A DNA stretch of 8,599 bases from Nitrososphaerota archaeon (GCA_029784825.1 JAFMAU010000076.1:1-8599); one strand, 5' to 3'. Positions 1-7,027 are shown, counted from the stretch's first letter. The notes: generated by a model not told the origin, from the letters alone. Numbers and translations are program-made.

Positions 1-95
1 AGATCTCGACAGGCAGCTCCATAGCGGGGCTGAAGCACGTCCTCATCCTCCTGACGATATCCTTCGTCACCTTCACCTTCTTCATTCATCCGTGA
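1..95 (+). CDS. C-terminal end of a membrane-associated protein (partial)
   Basis: An open frame runs in from the left edge (codons in phase with position 3) and stops at TGA 93-95, leaving about 30 residues. After a short Ser/Gly-rich polar stretch, the last 20 or so residues (from LKHVLILL to FFIHP) are strongly hydrophobic, as in a C-terminal membrane helix that ends almost at the terminus. Nothing identifies the family. The next gene has its own promoter about 50 bases downstream, so this is probably a separate transcription unit. The assignment rests only on the open frame, its hydrophobicity and the GC-rich third positions typical of this window. Confidence 0.45.
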   Translation, partial: ISTGSSIAGLKHVLILLTISFVTFTFFIHP

Positions 96-141
96 CAGAT
101 GCAGCGGGTCGGCCCGGGAGGGCGGGAAAGTTTTGGACACG

Positions 142-150
142 CTTTATAAG
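142..150 (+). promoter_or_regulatory. TATA box for the Ig-like surface protein gene
   Basis: CTTTATAAG is a good archaeal TATA element. Its centre at about 146 predicts transcription starting near 172, a few bases before the TTG start at 177. The transcript should therefore be leaderless or nearly so, which fits the lack of a Shine-Dalgarno sequence. Confidence 0.7.
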
Positions 151-176
151 CTGGAGACTGGGCGCGCTTCAGGGAT

Positions 177-1694
177 TTGAGGCGAGGCTTTAGGGTATTC
201 TCTATATCGTTCACTATCCTCTTGGTAAGCCTTGGTCCGGGGTTGGTCCTGGGCCAGTCGGCCGGAGCATCAGCGAGCACGGCTGCCCTCAGGATGAAGG
301 TGAGCGTGATCCCGAACGAGATCCCAGCGGACGGAGGGACCTACTCTGCGGTCTTCGTCCAGCTCGTCTCGCAGGCGGGGCAGGTGGTGGCCGCGCCCCA
401 AGACTACGTTCTCTCGCTGACCTCGGCGAACCTGAGCGTGGCCTCGGTCCAGCCCGCGCTCGTGATACACGGAGGGCAGAACTACGGGGTGGCTTCGCTG
501 ACGTCCACGTCCCGCCCCGGCTCCACCGATATCACTCTGGCTGCCACCGGGCTGATGCCCGCCATAGTAGCTGTCAAGACCTACGGCGCCGGAGGCCCGC
601 CGTACAGCCTTGCCTCCTTCGTGGCGCCTACGACGCTCATCTCCGACGGCACCAGCAGCTACTACTTCGTCGTGCAGCTCCTGGACGTCGGCGGGATCCC
701 GGCCCAGGCGCCGTCTACGCTGAGCCTGTCGGTGACCTCCTCGAACCCCGACGTTGCCCAGCTCCCGGCCACACTTCTGATCCCCCAGGGAGCCAAAGGA
801 GCGTCGGAGCAGTTCACAGCCGGCTCGGTTGCCGGCTCGACCACGATCACGACGCAGCTCAACAACGTCTTCTCAAGTTCCATAAACGTCACAAGCGGTC
901 TCCTCCCCCTGGCGGTCGACCTGACGGCTTCGGGTGAGGCCGGGGTGGCGACGGGCTCCAGCGTGCAGTTCACAGTCACGGCTCTGTCCGCGGGAGTGCC
1001 TGTCAGCGGGGCCACAGTGAGTTGGACCGCCAGCTCCAGCTCTGACGTCTTCACCGGCATGGGCGTCAGCACGGGCCAGAACGGGACGGCCGCCGCCACC
1101 ATCCTCCTCAAAGAGGGGGGGAACCTCACGGTCACGGCGGTTGTGAACGCGCTGGGCTACGGCACAAAGTCGGCCTCGGTCAGCTTCCCAGTCGCGAGCC
1201 GTTCGCTCTCGGTCACGGTCATACCCGACTCCACCCAGGTCAACGCGAGCGATTCTACGGGCGTGACTGCCATAGTCACCTCAGCGGGGAAGCCGGTGCA
1301 GGGAGCCCAGGTGGCCTGGACTTCCAGTCTGGGTTCGGTCACGCCCCAGTCGAGCACGACCGGGGGCTCGGGCGCTGCAAGCACTATCTTCAGTTCCCCG
1401 GTTGATGGGAACGCGACCATATCGGCCCACGCCTCGGCCGCTGGGTACACCTCGGGCTCGGGGAACGCCGTCGTGACCGTTGGCGCGCCGTCCGGCGTCT
1501 CGACCGGCTCCGCAGTGCTCTTTGGTCCGCTCGCCTACATCCCGGGGCCCGTCTTCTTCGGCATCCCGATTCTTCTCGTCGCCATTGTGGTCTTGGTGAT
1601 ATTGCTGGTAGTGGTCGTGCGGCTGAGGAGGAGGCGCGGGGTCGAGCCTGGAGCCGAGGAGGCAACCGAAGAGACCGAAGCGGAGGGGGAGTGA
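177..1694 (+). CDS. Secreted, membrane-anchored surface protein with Ig-like domains
   Basis: 505 residues from a TTG start placed about 31 bases after the TATA centre. Residues 1-28 form a signal peptide: an Arg-rich start, a hydrophobic core FTILLVSLG, and a probable cleavage near LVLGQS. About four beta-rich Ig-like repeats follow, roughly at residues 39-137, 143-240, 245-340 and 343-435. The last two resemble bacterial Ig-like (Big_1/invasin-type) folds, with the repeated pattern 'G.pVsGA.VsW'. A helix at about 460-481 (ILLVAIVVLVILLVVVV) anchors the protein, followed by a basic stop-transfer RLRRRR and an acidic cytoplasmic tail. Six N-x-S/T sequons lie in the extracellular part, fitting archaeal N-glycosylation. 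It probably acts in surface structure or adhesion; no specific ligand is visible. The next gene starts 50 bases downstream on the same strand with no TATA box seen between them, so the two may be co-transcribed. Confidence 0.8.
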   Translation: MRRGFRVFSISFTILLVSLGPGLVLGQSAGASASTAALRMKVSVIPNEIPADGGTYSAVFVQLVSQAGQVVAAPQDYVLSLTSANLSVASVQPALVIHGGQNYGVASLTSTSRPGSTDITLAATGLMPAIVAVKTYGAGGPPYSLASFVAPTTLISDGTSSYYFVVQLLDVGGIPAQAPSTLSLSVTSSNPDVAQLPATLLIPQGAKGASEQFTAGSVAGSTTITTQLNNVFSSSINVTSGLLPLAVDLTASGEAGVATGSSVQFTVTALSAGVPVSGATVSWTASSSSDVFTGMGVSTGQNGTAAATILLKEGGNLTVTAVVNALGYGTKSASVSFPVASRSLSVTVIPDSTQVNASDSTGVTAIVTSAGKPVQGAQVAWTSSLGSVTPQSSTTGGSGAASTIFSSPVDGNATISAHASAAGYTSGSGNAVVTVGAPSGVSTGSAVLFGPLAYIPGPVFFGIPILLVAIVVLVILLVVVVRLRRRRGVEPGAEEATEETEAEGE

Positions 1695-1728
1695 CGAGAC
1701 ACGCCTAGGACTGCCCGTCGTTTGAGAC

Positions 1729-1737
1729 AAGGTGAGG
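1729..1737 (+). promoter_or_regulatory. Shine-Dalgarno site for the zinc-ribbon/nuclease-fold gene
   Basis: AAGGTGAGG contains GGTGA, complementary to the 3' end of archaeal 16S rRNA, seven bases before ATG 1745. It supports that start and suggests translation from an internal position on a longer mRNA begun upstream. Confidence 0.6.
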
Positions 1738-1744
1738 GTCGGCT

Positions 1745-2734
1745 ATGCCCGTAGACTGGAACGCGGTGTTGGCCCGGCCAGAGGTGCTCTCCGTGCTTGA
1801 GAAGATGCTGGGCAAAGGAGTCACGGTCATCGGGCCCACGGTGGACGAGAAGGGAAGCGTGTCGTATTCAGTCGGCAACGGGGAGCCAAGCCCCAAGATC
1901 GACGTCCTCGAGTCGATGGTAGCAGCCGGGATATTCGAGAAGCAGTCGGAGGGCAGGCTGCTCTGCTGCCCGCAGCACGAAGGCGCCATCGACCTGTCCC
2001 CCCTGCTCCGCTGCCCCCACTGCTCCAGCTCTCAGCTGAACAAGGGGTCCCTCTTCCAGCACAACTGCGGCTTCATCGGTGCTCCGGAGCTCTTCTCCAG
2101 CGGATGCCCTCACTGCCGCAAGCCGTCGCCTCCACAGACGGTGAAGGCGGTCGGCGCGTGGTACGAGTGCCAGGGCTGCAAGAAGAGGTCGGCGCAGCCC
2201 AACGTCTTCCTCTTCTGCAAGCGGTTCAACCACGAGTTCGCCATAGGTCTGGCGAAGCTGATAGACCAGGGCAGCTACAATCTCACCAACGAGGCCACCC
2301 TCGCCATGAAGGGGAGGCTCGGCATCATAATCTCCGTCCTCAACAGGCTGAGGTCTTCCGGGGCGGCAGTCGAAGTTTCCGGGAAGATGATAGGAAAGTC
2401 GGGCGTGATGCACGACTTCGACCTGATACTGAGCTCCCAGAAGGGCAAGGTCCCCATAGACGTGAAAGTGGGCGAGTCAGGCCCGGTGGACGTGGTCGGA
2501 GTGCTCTCCACCTACGCCAAGGCCCTGGACACAAACACCAACCCGACCATACTGGTGGCCACGCCGAGCGCCACCGAGGACGCCAGGAGGACGGCGAGCG
2601 CCTACAACATGGTGCTGATAGAGGGGAGCGACGGAGCGGCCATAGCGGCCCGGATACTCAGTGCCGCGGGCCCCCTGTCCGCCCCAGGGGCCGGGACACC
2701 CACGGGAATCGGAGCGACCAGCTTCGCTACCTAG
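1745..2734 (+). CDS. TackOD1-like zinc-ribbon protein with Mrr-like PD-(D/E)XK nuclease domain
   Basis: 329 residues, with no signal peptide or membrane segment, so cytoplasmic. Residues 1-70 look like a small helical or winged-helix-like lead-in. Residues 74-163 carry spaced metal ligands: C74/C75/H78, C90-x2-C93, H106-x-C108, C121-x2-C124, C142-x2-C145, C158 and H163. This spacing, with the 'H.CG..G' and 'Y.C..C' patterns, resembles TackOD1, a predicted metal-binding output domain known from thaumarchaea. Residues 188-296 match the core of Mrr-like restriction endonuclease domains: a helix (GRLGIIISVLNRL), then GKSGVMHDFDLIL, then PIDVKV. D226 and D239-x-K241 are the likely metal-binding active-site residues. 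A Ser/Pro/Gly-rich tail ends the protein. It may sense or cleave nucleic acid, or the nuclease fold may serve only for binding; the target is unknown. The domain calls are from motif reading. Confidence 0.75.
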   Translation: MPVDWNAVLARPEVLSVLEKMLGKGVTVIGPTVDEKGSVSYSVGNGEPSPKIDVLESMVAAGIFEKQSEGRLLCCPQHEGAIDLSPLLRCPHCSSSQLNKGSLFQHNCGFIGAPELFSSGCPHCRKPSPPQTVKAVGAWYECQGCKKRSAQPNVFLFCKRFNHEFAIGLAKLIDQGSYNLTNEATLAMKGRLGIIISVLNRLRSSGAAVEVSGKMIGKSGVMHDFDLILSSQKGKVPIDVKVGESGPVDVVGVLSTYAKALDTNTNPTILVATPSATEDARRTASAYNMVLIEGSDGAAIAARILSAAGPLSAPGAGTPTGIGATSFAT

Positions 2735-3386
2735 ACAGCTTCTTCCTCTCGAGCATGGCGAGCTGCCTCCTCGACCACATCAGGATCAGCATCGTGGCGG
2801 TGAACGTGGTGCCCGCCATCACGTAGGGGAAGATCAAAGCGACCAGTTTCTCGGTAGCGTTCGCGATGTGAACCACTATCCCGTTCGAGTAGAGGCTCGC
2901 CTTTGTTTCTGTGGAGCCCACGTTGTAGGTGAACCAGACGAGGGCGGGCGGGACCTGGAAGTCGCCTGGACCCGCAGCGACCTCCATGTAGCGCAGCGTC
3001 ATGCTCTCCTTCGGCCGGAGCGAGTCCGGGGGAGGCGGGTCGATTATCGCCTGCACCTGGGTCACGGTGTTTGACTGGGCAAGGGTCAGGACAGAAGTGC
3101 CGTTCGGCTGCGTGATTGTCACGGCTCCACTGAGCGTGAAGGTCGGGTTGAAGTATTCGTAGATCTCGATGCCAGTCACAGGGAGGCTGCCGTTGTTCGT
3201 TATGGTGAGGACTATGGTGACCTTGTTTGATGGCGAAACGCTCGGCACTGTCTTCACCGCGCTTATGGTCCCCCTTTCGGACTGAGGTCCCGAAGCCGCT
3301 CCTGCCGTGCAGAGGCCGGAGGCTGTCAGAAGGAAGAGTGCCGCCAGCAGCATCAGTGAGACTCTTGCGGCTCCGCTTCTGCTCAA
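2727..3386 (-). CDS. Small secreted protein with C-terminal membrane anchor
   Basis: 219 residues from a TTG start. Residues 1-31 are a signal peptide with hydrophobic core VSLMLLAALFLLTASGL. The body (about 38-178) is beta-rich, with a stretch 'VTIVLTITNNGSLPVTGIEIYEYF' type pattern at 56-79 that resembles the CARDB/DUF11-like domains common in archaeal exported proteins. A helix at about 181-204 anchors it, ending in the basic tail RRQLAMLERKK. It has three N-x-S/T sequons. A Cys at 26 lies within the signal region but has no proper lipobox. Its 3' end overlaps the convergent zinc-ribbon/nuclease gene by 8 bases. It diverges from the pilin gene, so a role in the same surface structure is possible but unproven. 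The TTG start fits the TATA-like element at 3412-3420. Confidence 0.75.
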   Translation of the reverse strand: MSRSGAARVSLMLLAALFLLTASGLCTAGAASGPQSERGTISAVKTVPSVSPSNKVTIVLTITNNGSLPVTGIEIYEYFNPTFTLSGAVTITQPNGTSVLTLAQSNTVTQVQAIIDPPPPDSLRPKESMTLRYMEVAAGPGDFQVPPALVWFTYNVGSTETKASLYSNGIVVHIANATEKLVALIFPYVMAGTTFTATMLILMWSRRQLAMLERKKLSR

Positions 3387-3411
3387 GGACTCTGCAATCC
3401 GCCCGGGTTCG

Positions 3412-3420
3412 GATATGAAT
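3412..3420 (-). promoter_or_regulatory. Weak TATA-like element for the 2727-3386 gene
   Basis: Read on the minus strand the element is ATTCATATC. Its centre is about 30 bases before the TTG start at 3386, giving a nearly leaderless transcript. It is a weak match to the archaeal consensus; the call rests mainly on spacing shared with neighbouring genes. Confidence 0.4.
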
Positions 3421-3495
3421 GTTCTCGGAGGCAGCGGTCGTCCCGTATCACGATAGCTTTTCTCGGCCCCCAGAGTGTACGATTTCTACCCGCGG

Positions 3496-3504
3496 CTTAT
3501 ATAG
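3496..3504 (+). promoter_or_regulatory. TATA box for the pilin gene
   Basis: CTTATATAG is a strong archaeal TATA element with its centre near 3500, predicting transcription from about 3526. That excludes the in-frame ATG at 3421 and earlier codons as the real start and supports the ATG at 3530. Confidence 0.75.
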
Positions 3505-3529
3505 AGAGGAGATTACTGTTCAGTTCAAG

Positions 3530-4051
3530 ATGCAAATCAGTCGTTCGAAAAGAAAAGCAGTCGCACCAGTGCTAGCCACACTGATGATGATAGCCGTGGC
3601 GGTAGCCATGAGCGTAATCATCTTCGTGTGGTCACAGGGATTCCTCGCCCAGACATCGGCCGCAGCAGGCGGACAGCAGAGCCAGCAGAACCTCGCGGCA
3701 TCATCAGGTATATCTATCGAGACAGCGATCTTCGACACATCGTCAAAGACGATTACAATCGTCGTACGCAATGTTGGGTCGGTCGCTGAGACTCTGGGCT
3801 CCCTTCAGATCTCAGGCGTCCCTTCGAACAGTGGGTTCTCAATCTCCGACGTCTGCGTATCTCCTACCACGAACGCGGCAGCTTGCACGGCAAGCGGCAG
3901 CATCAAACTAGGTACCGCGCCTCCGATAGCCAAGGCCGCAGCTGTGGCCATCACCTACACTGCGTCAAACTTGGCCTCTGGCGACAGCATCAACATCAAG
4001 GTCTCGACAACGGTCGGCACTTTCGCGACTCAGCAGTTCACCGTCCCCTAG
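3530..4051 (+). CDS. Type IV pilin-like protein (class III signal peptide)
   Basis: 173 residues from ATG 3530. The frame stays open upstream to another ATG at 3419, but that start lies before the TATA box and would put 37 extra residues ahead of the signal sequence. The N-terminus MQISRSKRKA-VAPVLATLMM is a class III leader of the archaeal pilin N-terminal family: a short basic peptide, likely cleaved after A10 by a PibD-type prepilin peptidase, then a hydrophobic helix (about 11-35) that forms the filament core. The rest is a beta-rich head from about residue 60, including 'TITIVVRNVGSVAETL', with two cysteines (C109, C119) that could form a disulfide loop. There is no N-x-S/T sequon. No pilus ATPase or platform gene is in the window, so assembly must rely on genes elsewhere. 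A T-rich stretch at 4076-4084 may end the transcript. Confidence 0.85.
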   Translation: MQISRSKRKAVAPVLATLMMIAVAVAMSVIIFVWSQGFLAQTSAAAGGQQSQQNLAASSGISIETAIFDTSSKTITIVVRNVGSVAETLGSLQISGVPSNSGFSISDVCVSPTTNAAACTASGSIKLGTAPPIAKAAAVAITYTASNLASGDSINIKVSTTVGTFATQQFTVP

Positions 4052-4111
4052 CACAAAGCGCACGCTGGGGGGACCATTTCTTTAGCGTCGAACTTCTCCT
4101 CGGGCGCGCTC

Positions 4112-5971
4112 TTACTGCTGCTTGCTGCTGTTGTAACTGAAGACCAACACCATGGGATTCTGGAAGACTAGGGTAAACCTCGAGTCGTTTCCGTAAGCGT
4201 TGCTCAACAAACCTGAGCTGTTCCTCAAGAGCGAGAACATCACCAAGTACACCGGAGCCTTCAGCTCCGCGGGATTGGACGCAAACCAAGCCGAGATTTG
4301 CTGCGACATGTAGCCCGGTGTCCCGATGTCGTCGGTCGCGAACTGCCTGCCATCTACGTAAGGAGAGAACCAGTACCAAGGCAGGCCCACACTGAATATC
4401 ACACTTTGCCGAGGCGTGCTGCTACCGATCCAGTTCATAGAATCTAGGACGTAGGTCTGCTTCGCGCTTATGAAGTCGCGTTCAAACGCTGCACTACTCA
4501 GCACGCCGCCCGTCGCTCCCTGGACTGATAGAACGGCAATGAGAAGGATTACGACGGCGGCATACAGAACTCGTGCGTTCGCCCTCCTTGACGTAGATGT
4601 TCTGGGGATGAGCCAGGCCTCGATTGGCCTCACGATGTAGAGGTAACCGAGCCCAAAAACCAATGCTGCGGGTACCAAGGCGTAGAACGAGTAACGCGAC
4701 GCCGCATACGCCCCGCCGAAGAACCCAGACGCAAGTAATGGAATGAGGAACCAGACGACAGGGAGCGAGTGAACGACTTTCATCTTACGGCTAACGGCTG
4801 TTCGTGCTATGAACACACCGAGGGTCACAAGAAGAAAAATGAGAGGAACATCTCCAATTGAACCGTCTAGTGTGTACAGGAATGGTGCGAACGGACCGCC
4901 CGGGAGACCGGACGCTGACACCAAGACTCCTCCCGGGGAAGCTACGCTTGAGAGGAAGCTCGCGATCGCCTCGGGTGCAGCAAGCGCGGCTATGATGGCC
5001 GCGACAGGAAACGCCGCTACGAAAAGCCAGAACTTCCAGCTCCTTATCTTGAGCCAAGCCCCGAACGCCGTTGCGTACACGAAACCGGCCAGCAACTCCA
5101 TGAGGGATGTCACATGGGCGAATACCAAGGCCGCCCCGCTCAGGAAGAGGGCAAACAGCCCGTTGGCACTGCCGACCCTTTCACCTAGCGATTCTGCCAA
5201 CATCCAAGCGAATAGAAGACCAATCACACCGACGTAGAACTCGCCGTAGAGCCCAGAGGTCAGTAATCCGTCATCCCAGAAAGGCATGATGAAGCAATAC
5301 GCAGCTGTAGCGAAGAGAGCCGCAGCCTCGTCGTGGGATATCTTCAGTGAAGCATAGTACACAAGCAATGGAAAGAAGAAACCCAACACGAGCATGGAGT
5401 ATCGGAGGGCCTCGATTTGCAGTCCGCCCACCGCAACCAGTCCATAACCGAGGTAGAGGTAAGAGGTGATCTGCGTGAGGCCATAGAGCGAATTCGTCAA
5501 CCATCCATAGAGAAGTACGTTGGGCGCCGTGCTGGCTTGGAGGTGAAGAAGGTAGTCGTGGAAGAGAAGTTCAGGCGGGAAAACCGGATACTTGGTGAAG
5601 TAGTAGCCGACGACCGCTGCATTCCCCACCGCAAGCAGGATCGCGAACACCTCGAGCCTTCCGACAACCAGCCTTGGCCGTCTCCCGCGCTCTCTCAGGT
5701 ACGTGAACGCGAAACCAGCGCCGAAAATCGTCAGGACAAGATATGGGAGCATGGGGGGCAGCCCGCCAAGAATTCGCCCGAGCGCGAACGTGGCAACTGG
5801 TAAGACAAGCGCTCCGAACGACAGACTCAACGTTATCCACTCTATTGTCGTTCTTCCCTTCTGCAACCCCAATGCGCCAACGGTTGTGCCCCCGGTCAGG
5901 AAAAGAGAGGCCACCAGAACTAAGAGTTGCAATGGTTTCAACACCAGGGCAGGGCCAACGCCAAGTTCCAA
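4112..5971 (-). CDS. Polytopic membrane protein, probable GT-C-type glycosyltransferase
   Basis: 619 residues from a TTG start. There are about a dozen hydrophobic helices between residues 10 and 485, then a soluble extracytoplasmic domain (about 490-619) with aromatic clusters such as PWYWFSPYVDGR. The long loop after the helix at about 107-125 contains PPELLFHDYLLH (132-143). An acidic residue, here D139, in an early outer loop is typical of GT-C enzymes, which transfer sugars from polyprenyl-phosphate donors. ASRYSFYALVPA (424-435) resembles the Arg-containing late-helix motif often seen in such proteins. The family assignment is by architecture; a transporter or another envelope assembly protein cannot be excluded. 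The WWDYG-type motif of the oligosaccharyltransferase AglB was not seen. It faces the pilin gene tail to tail across 60 bases, suggesting envelope or filament decoration, although the pilin lacks sequons. Confidence 0.6.
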   Translation of the reverse strand: MELGVGPALVLKPLQLLVLVASLFLTGGTTVGALGLQKGRTTIEWITLSLSFGALVLPVATFALGRILGGLPPMLPYLVLTIFGAGFAFTYLRERGRRPRLVVGRLEVFAILLAVGNAAVVGYYFTKYPVFPPELLFHDYLLHLQASTAPNVLLYGWLTNSLYGLTQITSYLYLGYGLVAVGGLQIEALRYSMLVLGFFFPLLVYYASLKISHDEAAALFATAAYCFIMPFWDDGLLTSGLYGEFYVGVIGLLFAWMLAESLGERVGSANGLFALFLSGAALVFAHVTSLMELLAGFVYATAFGAWLKIRSWKFWLFVAAFPVAAIIAALAAPEAIASFLSSVASPGGVLVSASGLPGGPFAPFLYTLDGSIGDVPLIFLLVTLGVFIARTAVSRKMKVVHSLPVVWFLIPLLASGFFGGAYAASRYSFYALVPAALVFGLGYLYIVRPIEAWLIPRTSTSRRANARVLYAAVVILLIAVLSVQGATGGVLSSAAFERDFISAKQTYVLDSMNWIGSSTPRQSVIFSVGLPWYWFSPYVDGRQFATDDIGTPGYMSQQISAWFASNPAELKAPVYLVMFSLLRNSSGLLSNAYGNDSRFTLVFQNPMVLVFSYNSSKQQ

Positions 5972-5990
5972 GCGGCTTCTCGGAGTCTAC

Positions 5991-6000
5991 ACATAAAAAC
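5991..6000 (-). promoter_or_regulatory. TATA box for the GT-C-like gene
   Basis: On the minus strand the element reads GTTTTTATGT. Its centre near 5996 is about 25 bases before the TTG at 5971, so transcription should begin at the start codon (leaderless). This supports the TTG choice. Confidence 0.6.
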
Positions 6001-6445
6001 CGTAGCATGGCGACACTGCCATCCCTCCGACAGCCGCTTTGGATTGCAATGTCTGTGCTGGTGAAGCACTCTTTGCGTGCTCAGGATGCGTCGCATCACG
6101 AAGAGTTACTTCCTTCTGACCAGTGCTTGTCTCCCAGGCCACGGAGACTCGACCTTGCAGCTCTAGCTTGGAGGAGACTGGTCGACGAGCTTGTCCACAC
6201 GGGCTATACTTCCTTCCCCAGTCCGGAAACCCAGGCAACTTGTAGTAAGGTTCTGTTCCAGCGCTTGAGGCTTCAACTCCTCAACCTGGTGCCGATGGTT
6301 CCGGCCCCTGCTACTTGCCACTGCGAGCTCCTTCCCGACTCGGTCCGCCGCTATCAAGCCCAGCTGACCTAGTCAGTCTGCGCTGTGCAGTTGGCCATCA
6401 CTTGCAGCAGCAAGTTCGCCAGAAAGGTTCGAACCCCAAATCGTC
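6001..6445. other. Non-coding stretch with several short perfect hairpins
   Basis: Open frames here are short and give Arg/Ser/Pro/Gln-mixed peptides with no recognisable motif, so no gene is called. Several perfect inverted repeats stand out: GTGCT/AGCAC at 6055-6069 (loop of 5), GATGC/GCATC at 6085-6097 (loop of 3), TTGAGG/CCTCAA at 6265-6284 (loop of 8), CTGAC/GTCAG at 6364-6376 (loop of 3), and ACTTGC/GCAAGT at 6400-6415 (loop AGCA), the last flanked by a further GGC/GCC pair. This could be a structured RNA, the decayed end of a mobile element, or ordinary spacer. No clear TATA box for an RNA gene was found. Confidence 0.4.
6421..6435 (-). terminator. Possible terminator after the 6446-6991 gene
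   Basis: Just past the TAA of the minus-strand gene, the perfect palindrome GGTTCGAACC (6426-6435) is followed on that strand by TTTCT. It looks like a small hairpin plus a short T run. Archaeal termination depends mainly on T-rich tracts, and this one is short, so the call is tentative. Confidence 0.3.
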
Positions 6446-6991
6446 TTAGCGGAATCCGCCGAGAGCGTACACGACCAGCACGTCGTTAATCACCGTCCCG
6501 GCTGAGTAGGCGAGGGTCGCCGAAGCGTAGATCGCCAATACGCCCCTGAGGACGTTCGATTTCGACAGGCCGAAGAGCGCGGCCGCAATGAAAATAGGCG
6601 ACAGCTGCTGCCCGACCCAGGCAAGGGCCTCCCCGTTGGCGAAGAGACCCTGCACGGCGTGATTCTGCTCGACGGTCGTCCCGAAGAGCGACACGGCGTA
6701 ATTCGTCAGGACGAGGTCCGCCAAGAGGAAGGCCAGCGCCGAGAGGAACAGCCAGGGGAACGCGGAACGCAGCCTGGAGATGATGCGCTCCAGCCGGATG
6801 CCTCCTGCCGTGTTTCGCCTCGTCTCCACGTCTCTAATGCTCAGACCCAGAATCGCCAGAAGCACTGGGAGAACGACGGCTACCAGCGGGTCATAGAAGG
6901 GAGCCGCAACCAGGTAACTGACCAGGAAAACCCCGATAAACAGGGCCAGCGCACCCACGTAAAGCCGCCTGCCCGAAAACCACACATCCAT
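6446..6991 (-). CDS. Small polytopic membrane protein, possibly DUF5658-like
   Basis: 181 residues from ATG, with about five hydrophobic segments: two near 11-51, then, after a charged cytoplasmic-type loop (RDVETRRN...RLERIISRLR), others at about 79-103, 122-143 and 149-175. The second half holds D92-x3-T96 and, after a loop, E108-x-N110. This arrangement resembles the D-x3-T...E-x-N(P) pattern of the DUF5658-type membrane proteins and recurs in the divergent neighbour. The expected proline after the Asn is replaced by His and no matching Lys follows, so the match is partial. Biochemical function is unknown. It shares an 8-base palindromic TATA box with the gene at 7059, so the two may be expressed together. 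The start is about 32 bases from the TATA centre, giving a very short leader. Confidence 0.7.
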   Translation of the reverse strand: MDVWFSGRRLYVGALALFIGVFLVSYLVAAPFYDPLVAVVLPVLLAILGLSIRDVETRRNTAGGIRLERIISRLRSAFPWLFLSALAFLLADLVLTNYAVSLFGTTVEQNHAVQGLFANGEALAWVGQQLSPIFIAAALFGLSKSNVLRGVLAIYASATLAYSAGTVINDVLVVYALGGFR

Positions 6992-7019
6992 CGCCGGATG
7001 ACCCGCTGCTCCAATGCTT

Positions 7020-7027
7020 CATATATG
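7020..7027. promoter_or_regulatory. Palindromic TATA box shared by two divergent genes
   Basis: CATATATG is a perfect palindrome almost midway between ATG 6991 (-) and TTG 7059 (+), about 32 and 35 bases from its centre. No other TATA-like element lies in this 67-base gap. One TBP site could therefore serve both directions, with orientation set by flanking TFB-recognition bases. Confidence 0.65.

Noticed and set aside
662..1135. 157-codon open frame antisense to the Ig-like protein gene
   Set aside because: The opposite strand encodes a coherent signal peptide, repeats and anchor. Long antisense frames are expected in GC-rich DNA, and this peptide shows no motif.
2104..2826. 240-codon plus-strand frame inside the zinc-ribbon/nuclease gene
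   Set aside because: It is a frame-shifted shadow rich in Arg, Gly and His without motifs, while the frame starting at 1745 carries the Cys-x2-Cys pairs and the nuclease core.
3419..3529. 37-residue N-terminal extension of the pilin from ATG 3419
   Set aside because: It lies across the TATA box and would bury the class III signal sequence, which must be near the N-terminus.
5987..6357. Possible transposase or TnpB remnant on the minus strand
   Set aside because: Two short minus-strand frames were read for transposase motifs; no zinc-finger, RuvC-like or HUH motif was seen, and no terminal repeats were found.
5743..6372. 209-codon plus-strand frame overlapping the start of the GT-C-like gene and the hairpin region
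   Set aside because: Half is antisense to a well-supported membrane protein, and the remainder has no motif, promoter or Shine-Dalgarno sequence.
6421..6445. tRNA-like T-arm around GGTTCGAACC
   Set aside because: Neither strand gives a 5-base T stem around TTCGAAC, and no acceptor, D or anticodon stems can be placed beside it.
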